A DNA stretch of 51,338 nucleotides from Candidatus Nomurabacteria bacterium (GTDB lineage Bacteria; Patescibacteriota; Minisyncoccia; Phycocordibacterales; SBAW01), in NCBI GenBank assembly GCA_943349945.1, contig CALQZS010000001.1, positions 1 through 51,338 on the forward strand. Direction: 5' to 3'. A model generated the notes under the pieces. It was not told the origin of the DNA. It saw only the letters and a program-made list of their open reading frames with translations, and did not search any database. Both the position numbers and the translations under genes were made by a program. Positions 1-7,807 of the stretch are shown in pieces (the stretch's first letter is position 1; every line of letters begins with the position of its first letter).

Positions 1-142
1 CCACACCCCCCGCCGAGGAAAAGAAGAAAGGTAAGGAAAATTTTTGGTTTTGCTCCCGCGACCGCAGGGAGCGGACGAGGCGCGCAGGTTAGTCCTCGCT
101 CGGATTGTTTTGGAAAAAAGTTCGGATTTTGTTCAGGAGACA

Positions 143-275
143 CAGCCAAAAAATAGAATCACCGTTTTCGCCAAAATTCGGAGCGTCGCAAAGCGACGCG
201 ACTGGAGTTTCCGCCAGAATTCGCCAAGGGTTTTTGAAATCCAAAAGAAGCGAGCGGGACGCGAGGCGGGGGTTC
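143..275. repeat. Left arm of a 133-bp perfect inverted repeat flanking the recombinase gene
   Basis: cagccaaaaaatagaatcaccg...gaggcgggggttc is the exact reverse complement of 1709-1841 (read base by base). Confidence 0.95.
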
Positions 276-359
276 TCTGTTCTCCGAACAGTCAAAATAG
301 TAATTTTGTGAGCCAATCTTTAAGCGATAATTATCAATATTTAACATAAACCTTTTTCT

Positions 360-1868
360 ATGAACAAATTCTTTCTATATGCGAGAAAATCTACCGACGA
401 GCCAGATCGTCAGATTTTGAGTATTGAATCGCAAATTGACGAGTTGAAAGAATTTGCCGAGCGAGAGCAGTTGGAAATTGTTGAAACTTTTGTTGAGTCA
501 CAGACCGCTAAAGAGCCGGGCAGACCTATTTTCAACAATATGCTCTCGCTCATAGAAAAAGGAAAAGCGTCGGGAATTTTAGCTTGGCATCCCGATAGAT
601 TGGCGAGAAATAGTATTGACGGCGGAAAGATAATCTATCTGTGCGACCTTGGCAAAATTAAGGAGCTAAAATTCCCGACCTTTTGGTTCGATGCTACGCC
701 ACAAGGTAAGTTTATGTTAAATATTGCTTTTGGGCAGAGCAAATACTATGTGGATAATCTTTCAGAGAATGTGAAGCGTGGACTTCGACAGAAAGTAAGA
801 CGAGGCGAACAGTCCGGTCAAGCTCTCACTGGATATTTGAATGACAAACTAAACAAGAAAATTATTCCCGACCCAGAAAAATTTCGCCTCGTCAGAAAAA
901 TGTTCGAAGTCTACGCTACTGGAAATTATTCTCTGAAAGCTACAAGGAATTTGCTCGCCCAAAAAGGCTTGCTGTCTAAAAATGGTAAAGTTCTCACTAT
1001 TTCAAACACGCAGATGATATTGAAAAATCCTTTTTACTACGGAATGTTTTTGTTCAACAAAGAACTTTACCAAGGAAAGCACGAGCCAGCGATTTCAAAG
1101 AAACTTTTTGATAAGTGCGCGGAAGTTTCGGCGAGGAATGCTCACCCGATGAAGCGAGGAATTATCAAACATGTCTTTCGTGGAATATTTTTGTGCGGAG
1201 AATGTGGCTGTGGTATCACAAGTGAAGTGCAGAAAGGTCATACCTATTATCGTTGTACTAAAAAGAAAGGTGTTTGTGCGCAAAAATATATCCGCGAAGA
1301 ATTCCTCGCCGAACAAGTGAATGACACTATCAAAAAAGTTTCTTTGCCGTCCGAGTGGAAAGAATTCATGCTCGCTGAATTAGAAAAGGAACAAGCGAGC
1401 AGTTTCCACTCTGACGAGCTTTTCGTTCAAAATCTGAAAAATCAAATCAAAAGTGTTGAGGAGACGCTAGATAGGCTTCTTGACGCTCATTTGGACAGCA
1501 CAATTACGAGCGAGGAGTATATCGCCAAGAAGCAAAAGCTCCTCAACCAAAAAATTGATTTTTTAGAGAAATTGAAAGATTTTGAACGAAAAGGCAATCG
1601 CTGGCTCGAACTTTCTAAACAATTCATTTTAGACAGTAACCAAGCCGTAATTATCGCTTCCGAAGAAAATCTCGAAGCCAAAAGAGATTTTCTTAAAAAG
1701 ATTGGCTCGAACCCCCGCCTCGCGTCCCGCTCGCTTCTTTTGGATTTCAAAAACCCTTGGCGAATTCTGGCGGAAACTCCAGTCGCGTCGCTTTGCGACG
1801 CTCCGAATTTTGGCGAAAACGGTGATTCTATTTTTTGGCTGGGATACAGGGATTCGAACCCCGATTAA
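360..1868 (+). CDS. Large serine recombinase (resolvase N-terminal domain, recombinase domain, zinc ribbon, coiled coil); C-terminal ~50 codons lie in the inverted repeat and tRNA
   Basis: N-terminus FFLYARKSTDEPDRQILSIESQ and LAWHPDRLARN; zinc ribbon CGECGCGITSE...YYRCTKKKGVC. Native C-terminus probably ends near KKIGSN. Confidence 0.9.
   Translation: MNKFFLYARKSTDEPDRQILSIESQIDELKEFAEREQLEIVETFVESQTAKEPGRPIFNNMLSLIEKGKASGILAWHPDRLARNSIDGGKIIYLCDLGKIKELKFPTFWFDATPQGKFMLNIAFGQSKYYVDNLSENVKRGLRQKVRRGEQSGQALTGYLNDKLNKKIIPDPEKFRLVRKMFEVYATGNYSLKATRNLLAQKGLLSKNGKVLTISNTQMILKNPFYYGMFLFNKELYQGKHEPAISKKLFDKCAEVSARNAHPMKRGIIKHVFRGIFLCGECGCGITSEVQKGHTYYRCTKKKGVCAQKYIREEFLAEQVNDTIKKVSLPSEWKEFMLAELEKEQASSFHSDELFVQNLKNQIKSVEETLDRLLDAHLDSTITSEEYIAKKQKLLNQKIDFLEKLKDFERKGNRWLELSKQFILDSNQAVIIASEENLEAKRDFLKKIGSNPRLASRSLLLDFKNPWRILAETPVASLCDAPNFGENGDSIFWLGYRDSNPD
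1709..1841. repeat. Right arm of the 133-bp perfect inverted repeat; starts at the tRNA-Gln 3' end
   Basis: Exact reverse complement of 143-275; the outer end overlaps the CAGCCA 3' terminus of tRNA-Gln on the minus strand. Confidence 0.95.
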
Positions 1869-1909
1869 AGGCTTCAAAGGCCTCTGTCCTACCATTAGAC
1901 GATATCCCA
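1836..1909 (-). tRNA. tRNA-Gln (TTG), CCA encoded
   Basis: Minus strand TGGGATATCGTCTAATGGTAGGACAGAGGCCTTTGAAGCCTTTAATCGGGGTTCGAATCCCTGTATCCCAGCCA; anticodon loop CTTTGAA; acceptor and T stems pair. Confidence 0.93.
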
Positions 1910-1910
1910 A

Positions 1911-2168
1911 TTATTTTACAGATACACTCTCAATTATAGAGAGTTTCTCACTCGCCCCTTTGTAACTTTTAAGATATTTCTCACGCTCTCGGGCTTCCGC
2001 CCTTGTAGCATAAGCTTCTTTATATAAAAGTTCAAAGGGTTTTCGAAACTTTGTTGAACGAACTTTTCCGGCATTATGGTAGGCAAGTCGGTTTGTTGGA
2101 TTTGAAGTCAACCCAACATAATATCCGCCATCTTTCAAACTCCGCAAGATATATACATACCAATGCAT
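1911..2168 (-). CDS. GIY-YIG nuclease domain protein (85 aa)
   Basis: MHWYVYILRSLKDGGYYVGLTSNPTNRLAYHNAGK...EREKYLKSYKG, typical small GIY-YIG protein. Confidence 0.85.
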   Translation of the reverse strand: MHWYVYILRSLKDGGYYVGLTSNPTNRLAYHNAGKVRSTKFRKPFELLYKEAYATRAEAREREKYLKSYKGASEKLSIIESVSVK

Positions 2169-2225
2169 AGTCCTACCATTAGCCTGCCCGCGGACGGGCT
2201 TTGCCGGCCAGGGACGATATCCCAA
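2169..2225 (-). pseudogene. Remnant of the tRNA-Gln 5' half interrupted by a GC-rich ~31-bp insert
   Basis: gtcctaccattag [cctgcccgcggacgggctttgccggccaggg] acgatatcccaat versus intact tRNA gtcctaccattagacgatatcccaat. Confidence 0.8.
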
Positions 2226-2303
2226 TATTTGCCGAACCGCACAATAACTCCTTGAGAATAGCAAAAAATACGGATTTTGCGAACAGGGCGTACTATTAGC
2301 CCC

Positions 2304-2552
2304 ATGTACACGGTCTATATTATTGAGTGCGCCGACAAGTCGCTCTACACCGGCATCACCACAGATCTGAGCCGACGGTTTGCCCAACACCAAGCAGGCA
2401 AAGGCGGGCACTACACACGCGCGCACAAGCCGGTGCGCATTGTCTACAGCGAAGCGCATACAAACCGCAGCCAGGCCTCTGTGCGCGAAGCCGCAATTAA
2501 AAAACTCTCGCGCGAGCAAAAGCACACACTTATTGCCAGCGCGCGCGTTTGA
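2304..2552 (+). CDS. GIY-YIG nuclease family protein (UPF0213/YhbQ-like)
   Basis: MYTVYIIECADKSLYTGITTDLSRRFAQHQAGKGGHYTRAHKPVRIVYSE. Confidence 0.9.
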   Translation: MYTVYIIECADKSLYTGITTDLSRRFAQHQAGKGGHYTRAHKPVRIVYSEAHTNRSQASVREAAIKKLSREQKHTLIASARV

Positions 2553-2667
2553 GGTAGCTGCTTCAGGCAAACTACAGATACTGGTTGTTAGTCTGTACCC
2601 ACAGTGCTTTAATGAAGAGAGGTTCTCCCCCGATTCGATTACACTATTCGCCTAACTATATCTCTCT

Positions 2668-3567
2668 ATGACTAAAATCATTCTCGCAGTAGTTGCCGTG
2701 CTTGTGCTTTTGGGAGTTGGTGCATACTTCTGGCTTCCTGCTGGGTTTATAGCCACAACCAACCCGCCACCCACAACCACGCCCGACCCAACCACCCCAC
2801 CTGCCGCCACCTCAACTCCGCATGGAGGCAAAGTGGTTATAGGCAAGTCGGTCGAAGGTCGCGATATCGAACTCTACCAATACGGCCAAGGCACTACCGA
2901 GCTTTTGTTTGTGGGCGGCATACACGGTGGCTACGAGTGGAACACGACTCTTGTGGCACACAACTTGATGGACTACCTTGCTGCAAACCCCGAGGCAATT
3001 CCAAGTAACATCAAAGTAACCGTCATTCCTACTTTAAACCCAGACGGTCTCTACAGCGTCGTGGGTACTGCTGAGCGCTTCTCTCCTACTGACGTTCCTT
3101 CATCACAAACAACGGTTATCGCCGGACGGTTTAACGCCAACAAAGTCGACCTTAACCGCAACTTCGACTGCGACTGGCAAGCATCCGCAACCTGGCAAAG
3201 CAAGACCGTAAGCGGCGGCACACAAGCCTTTTCCGAGCCCGAAAGCCAGGCAATTAAAGCGTACATAGAGTCCAACACCCCAGAGGCCGTGGTGGTGTGG
3301 TACAGCGCTGGCGGCGGCGTCTTTGCCTCCAGCTGCCACAACGGCGTCTTGGACGAAACCAAAACCATCACCAACCTCTATGCCAAGGCAGCAGGCTACA
3401 AAGCATCAAACGACTTTGACTTTTATTCCATCACAGGAGACATGGTCAACTGGCTCGCCAAAAAAGAAATCCCCGCTATTAGTGTTTTGCTCACCACACA
3501 CAGCAGCATCGAGTGGGACAAAAACCTAAGCGGCATTACCGCATTGTTTAAACACTACGCACAGTAG
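2668..3567 (+). CDS. M14 zinc-carboxypeptidase family protein, probable pseudoenzyme
   Basis: N-terminal TM; GGIHGGYEWN (HxxE), NPDG, DLNRNF conserved, but WYS replaces WHS and SVLL replaces TVEL of the downstream paralog. Confidence 0.8.
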   Translation: MTKIILAVVAVLVLLGVGAYFWLPAGFIATTNPPPTTTPDPTTPPAATSTPHGGKVVIGKSVEGRDIELYQYGQGTTELLFVGGIHGGYEWNTTLVAHNLMDYLAANPEAIPSNIKVTVIPTLNPDGLYSVVGTAERFSPTDVPSSQTTVIAGRFNANKVDLNRNFDCDWQASATWQSKTVSGGTQAFSEPESQAIKAYIESNTPEAVVVWYSAGGGVFASSCHNGVLDETKTITNLYAKAAGYKASNDFDFYSITGDMVNWLAKKEIPAISVLLTTHSSIEWDKNLSGITALFKHYAQ

Positions 3568-3576
3568 CGCTACTAT

Positions 3577-4431
3577 ATGCGGCGTCTACTTGTTATTGTC
3601 TTAATTCTTATGGCGCTTGTAGGCGTGGGTGTGTGGTGGGCAACAAAAGATGCTCCAGCCCCCGCCCCTGTTGCACCCACCGCGCAAGGCCCCGAGGTTA
3701 CCACTATAGGCAAGTCTGTCGAAGGGCGTTCGATAGAAGCCTACACCTTTGGCCAAAGCGGCAAGCACTTGCTGTTTGTGGGCGGCATACACGGCGGCTA
3801 CGAATGGAATAGTGTCTTGTTGGCATACGAACTTATCGACTATCTAAAAGCAAACCCCGCTGTTGCAGAGGGCGTTACTGTTACCATTATCCCGTCCGCA
3901 AACCCAGATGGAGTGTTTAAAGTAGTAGGCAAAGAAGGTCGCTTTAGCGCTGCCGACGCTTCGACAGATGCCGACACTCTGGCGGCTGGACGCTTTAACG
4001 CAAACGAGGTAGATATCAACCGGAACTTCGCCTGCAAGTGGCAACCAACCAGCACTTGGCGTAGCAAACAAGTTAGCCCCGGCACTCAAGCCTTTTCCGA
4101 ACCAGAGGCCCGCGCCATACGAGACTTTGTCTCTAAGTCCTCGCCAAATGCTGTGGTCTTTTGGCACAGCCAAGCAAACGCCGTCTATGCGTCCGAGTGC
4201 GAGGCCGGTGTATTACCCCAGACACGCGCTGTTATGGAAACCTACGCAAGCGCAGCTGGCTACCCCGCAATACTTTCCTTCGATGCGTACCCAATTACCG
4301 GTGACGCCGAAGGCTGGCTAGCGTCTATAGGCATACCAGCCATCACCGTAGAGCTTGCCGACCACACCAGTGTGGAGTGGGAGAAAAACCTCGCCGGCAC
4401 TAAGGCACTATTTGCGCTCTATAGTAAGTAA
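3577..4431 (+). CDS. M14 zinc-carboxypeptidase family protein, residues intact
   Basis: GGIHGGYEWN, DINRNF, FWHSQ, ITVELADHT; N-terminal TM. Confidence 0.87.
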   Translation: MRRLLVIVLILMALVGVGVWWATKDAPAPAPVAPTAQGPEVTTIGKSVEGRSIEAYTFGQSGKHLLFVGGIHGGYEWNSVLLAYELIDYLKANPAVAEGVTVTIIPSANPDGVFKVVGKEGRFSAADASTDADTLAAGRFNANEVDINRNFACKWQPTSTWRSKQVSPGTQAFSEPEARAIRDFVSKSSPNAVVFWHSQANAVYASECEAGVLPQTRAVMETYASAAGYPAILSFDAYPITGDAEGWLASIGIPAITVELADHTSVEWEKNLAGTKALFALYSK

Positions 4432-4481
4432 AAAGTATCCCTAGTAGAGACTCTGATGCACCTTGGTATATACTGGTGTGC

Positions 4482-4745
4482 ATGGACCAACAGGCAGAAA
4501 AGACAGGACTCAAGATTCTCGAAAATATTGAAGAGGAGTTAGAGCAGATTAAAGAGCGCACCCCTACCAGCCGTCATGCTTTTTTGCACGGCATCTGGCA
4601 AGGTGCTGGCGTAATTGTCGGCAGTATTGTTGCCCTGGTGGCTATTGGCTGGGGCTTGTCGCTGCTGGGCATCATACCCGGACTTAATGTGCTGACGCAG
4701 TACTTCCAAGACGCTATTCAACACTTACCTAACCGCACACCCTAG
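4482..4745 (+). CDS. Small membrane protein, DUF5665-like
   Basis: ILENIEEELEQIKERTPTSRHAFLHGIWQGAGVIVGSIVALVAIGWGLSLLGIIPG; single hydrophobic segment. Confidence 0.65.
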   Translation: MDQQAEKTGLKILENIEEELEQIKERTPTSRHAFLHGIWQGAGVIVGSIVALVAIGWGLSLLGIIPGLNVLTQYFQDAIQHLPNRTP

Positions 4746-4747
4746 CT

Positions 4748-5812
4748 ATGCAGCACAAACACACAGCATGGCTTGTGGGCGGGTTTGTCTTTGCATGTGC
4801 GGCAATATACGCACTTAGTTCGTCGAGCCTCTTTGCCGTCAGCTACAACGCAAACGCGCCCATAGAAGAGGCGGCCCCTACCCCTGCGGCAAAAATCCCC
4901 GTCCTAGACAAAGTGGCATACGATGCAAAGATGCTGCACTTGGCTAACAACCCAGCGCCGTCCACTACCACAGCCTCTACCACCAAGCCCACACTCTGGC
5001 CACCTAAAACAGTGTACCCAAACCCGGGCGCCATACTCCCCTTCAGTCGCATCTTGGCGTACTACGGCAATTTTTATTCCAAACAAATGGGCGCGCTTGG
5101 CGAGTACGAAACAGACGACATGCTTGCACGCCTTGAGGCCGAGGTCGCACGCTGGGAGGCGGCCGACCCGGACACCCCTGTCATACCGGCCATAGAGTAC
5201 ATTGCCGTTACTGCGCAAGAAAGCCCCGGCAAAGACGGTAAGCACCGCCTGCGCATGCCCGAGAGCCAACTCGACCACGCGCTTGCTTTGGCAAAGCGAG
5301 TCGACGGTATTGTTATTTTAGATATTCAAATCGGTTTAAGCAGTCTCGAGGCCGAGATAACCGACCTAGACAACTATCTGTCCAAACCAGAAGTGCACCT
5401 TGCACTCGACCCCGAGTTTGCTATGAAGGGCGGTGCCAAACCAGGCACGGTCATTGGCAGCCTGGACGCTGCAGACATCAACTACGCAGCCGAGCACTTG
5501 GCCAAGCTGGTACGCGAGCATAACTTGCCGCCCAAGGTGCTCATCGTGCACCGCTTTACCCACAACATGGTCAAGCGCACAGACCAGATACGCCCGCTGC
5601 CCGAGGTGCAAATTGTCATGGTGATGGACGGCTGGGGCTCGCCCGCAAAAAAGATAGGCACCTACAACCAGGTTATCTACCCCGAGCCGGTGCAATTTGC
5701 TGGTTTTAAATTATTTTACAAAAACGACATACGTCCACCAAGCACACGCCTGCTAACCCCCAAAGAGATACTCGAGCTGCAGCCAAGGCCAGTGTTCATA
5801 CAGTACCAGTAG
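4748..5812 (+). CDS. Hypothetical secreted/anchored protein, possible TIM-barrel fold
   Basis: N-terminal hydrophobic segment, then ILAYYGNFYSKQMGALGEYE...VLIVHRFTHNMVKRTDQI; ORF on the same strand as its neighbours. Confidence 0.7.
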   Translation: MQHKHTAWLVGGFVFACAAIYALSSSSLFAVSYNANAPIEEAAPTPAAKIPVLDKVAYDAKMLHLANNPAPSTTTASTTKPTLWPPKTVYPNPGAILPFSRILAYYGNFYSKQMGALGEYETDDMLARLEAEVARWEAADPDTPVIPAIEYIAVTAQESPGKDGKHRLRMPESQLDHALALAKRVDGIVILDIQIGLSSLEAEITDLDNYLSKPEVHLALDPEFAMKGGAKPGTVIGSLDAADINYAAEHLAKLVREHNLPPKVLIVHRFTHNMVKRTDQIRPLPEVQIVMVMDGWGSPAKKIGTYNQVIYPEPVQFAGFKLFYKNDIRPPSTRLLTPKEILELQPRPVFIQYQ

Positions 5813-5836
5813 CGCACCAAAAGTGCGTGCTACAAT

Positions 5837-6892
5837 ATGTGCATGAGGGCTGAGATACTTCGACCGTATTTTTTGCTTATTTTGTTGGCACTACTGTTTG
5901 TTACTACTGCCTACATTATCCAACCGTTTTTTGGCCCGCTCGTGTTGGCCACAATAGCCGCAGTAGTATTGCAGCCGCTCTATGCATGGGTGTTGCGCTA
6001 CATCCCCGGCCGCGCCATGGCCGCACTCGCCACCGTAGTCTTAACCAGTGTGTGTATTGTGCTTCCGCTTTTCTTCCTTGGCTCACAAATATTCAACGAG
6101 GCTCGATCGCTTTCTACATCCTTTACCGGTACAAACGGCCACACCTACGTGTCGACAACCATAGACAACATCGGCTTGTTGGTAGACCGCGTCATCCCCG
6201 GCGCCGGTGGAGTGTTCGACACGCTGGGCGGCGACCTCGACCAATACGCACGCATGGCCGTGTCGTACTTGGCGACACACCTGGGCAGCGTCGCCACAAG
6301 TATCGCAGCATTTTTCCTTAGTTTGTTGATTTTCTTTATTTCGTTTTACTACATGCTCAAGGACGGTCCGCAATTTAAAAAAGCAATAATCGCGCTTAGT
6401 CCGCTAAGCGACACCGACGACGAGTTTGTCTTTACTCGGCTAGGGTCAGCCATCAATTCGATAATCAAAGGCAGCTTTACCATTGGCCTTATACAAGGCA
6501 CGCTCACCGGGTTTGGGTTTTTCTTGTTTGGTATCCCCAACTTTGTATTGTGGGGTATGGTAGCGACCTTCGCCTCATTCATCCCCGGAGTGGGCACTTC
6601 TTTGGTGCTCGTGCCTGGTATCGCCTTTCTTTTGTTTACAGGCGACACCACGGTGGCACTAGGGCTCGCGCTGTGGAGTATTTTGGCTGTAGGTCTTGTC
6701 GACAACTTCCTGGGCCCACGCCTTATGAGCCGAGGTACCGAGGTACACCCCCTACTCGTGCTTGTAGGCGTGCTCGGCGGGTTAGCGCTGTTTGGGCCGC
6801 TAGGGATATTTTTGGGACCACTAACGCTAAGCTTTTTGTTTGTGCTGCTTGGAATACTCGAGCGACCACCAAAGACACAAAAAGCAAAATAA
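5837..6892 (+). CDS. AI-2E family transporter (PerM/YdiK-like)
   Basis: Multi-TM; FVLWGMVATFASFIPGVGTSLVLVPGIAFLL and DNFLGPRLMSRGTEVHPLLVLVGVLGGLALFGPLGIFLGP. Confidence 0.9.
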   Translation: MCMRAEILRPYFLLILLALLFVTTAYIIQPFFGPLVLATIAAVVLQPLYAWVLRYIPGRAMAALATVVLTSVCIVLPLFFLGSQIFNEARSLSTSFTGTNGHTYVSTTIDNIGLLVDRVIPGAGGVFDTLGGDLDQYARMAVSYLATHLGSVATSIAAFFLSLLIFFISFYYMLKDGPQFKKAIIALSPLSDTDDEFVFTRLGSAINSIIKGSFTIGLIQGTLTGFGFFLFGIPNFVLWGMVATFASFIPGVGTSLVLVPGIAFLLFTGDTTVALGLALWSILAVGLVDNFLGPRLMSRGTEVHPLLVLVGVLGGLALFGPLGIFLGPLTLSFLFVLLGILERPPKTQKAK

Positions 6893-6893
6893 T

Positions 6894-7559
6894 ATGTTAA
6901 AAATACTAGGCACACTTGTGGGCGTTGTGTTGGTTGTAGGCGGGTTAGTATTGGCGTATCGATTTTTGTCGAGCGACGTACCACCGCCTGCGGCTGTGCC
7001 AAGTAGCGCACAGACCAACACCACCCCCGCAGCGCAGGTGCAAAACACCCCTATTACTACTCAGGTTAATACAAAACAAATTATGACCGCTACCCTACAC
7101 ACCAACAAAGGAGCCATAACTTTGGAGCTCTTGCAACAAGACGCGCCAAACACGGTTGCTAACTTTATCAAACTTGCCCAAAGCGGTTTTTATGATGGCA
7201 CCAAATTCCATCGGGTAATAAAAGACTTTATGAACCAAGGCGGAGACCCACTGACCCGCGACGACTCACAAATGGCCCGCTGGGGTACCGGCGGCCCAGG
7301 CTACACCTTTGCCGACGAAATCCATGCCAACAACCGCAACGTGCCCGGCACCATCTCTATGGCAAACGCCGGACCCAACACCAACGGTAGCCAGTTCTTC
7401 CTTAATGTCGCAGACAATGGCTTTTTGGATACCAAGCACACTGTCTTTGGTAAAGTTACCGCAGGCATGGAGGTGATGCTCGCTATAAACAACACACAGA
7501 CCGACGCAGCCGACCGCCCCACAGAGCCTGTAGTGTTGGAGCGCATTACCCTCGAGTAG
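6894..7559 (+). CDS. Peptidyl-prolyl cis-trans isomerase, cyclophilin type, N-terminal TM anchor
   Basis: TNKGAITLELLQQDAPNTVANFIKLAQSGFYDGTKFHRVIKDFMNQGGDP...GSQFF. Confidence 0.95.
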   Translation: MLKILGTLVGVVLVVGGLVLAYRFLSSDVPPPAAVPSSAQTNTTPAAQVQNTPITTQVNTKQIMTATLHTNKGAITLELLQQDAPNTVANFIKLAQSGFYDGTKFHRVIKDFMNQGGDPLTRDDSQMARWGTGGPGYTFADEIHANNRNVPGTISMANAGPNTNGSQFFLNVADNGFLDTKHTVFGKVTAGMEVMLAINNTQTDAADRPTEPVVLERITLE

Positions 7560-7635
7560 TTGCCTGACATTCACAAAAAGTATGCTACTATGGAGGCTCG
7601 GTCGTCTTTACCATGGTAACTAAGTACACACATAT

Positions 7636-7725
7636 ATGGATCCAGAAGAAGTAAAGCCTGAGGAGACCCCAGTTGAGGAGCCTGCAATGCCAGCTCCTAC
7701 AGAGGAGGGAGAGGTTGCTGCGTAA
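7636..7725 (+). CDS. Tiny acidic ORF (29 aa), possible leader or small protein
   Basis: MDPEEVKPEETPVEEPAMPAPTEEGEVAA followed 17 nt later by an intrinsic terminator. Confidence 0.4.
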   Translation: MDPEEVKPEETPVEEPAMPAPTEEGEVAA

Positions 7726-7741
7726 GCACTACTCGACCGCA

Positions 7742-7780
7742 AATAAAACCCCCTCATTATTTTGGAGGGGTTTTATTTTG
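7742..7780 (+). terminator. Intrinsic terminator
   Basis: aataaaaccccctc-attattttg-gaggggttttatt. Confidence 0.85.
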
Positions 7781-7807
7781 TAGAAAAAAGAACTTGTATA
7801 CCTATTT

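Noticed and set aside
1-142. Coding end of an upstream gene (..TPPAEEKKKGK..)
   Set aside because: A frame reads TPPAEEKKKGKENFWF... but the window starts inside it, so it cannot be supported as a feature.
6349-7011. 220-aa minus-strand ORF
   Set aside because: Antisense to the AI-2E transporter; no domain signal.
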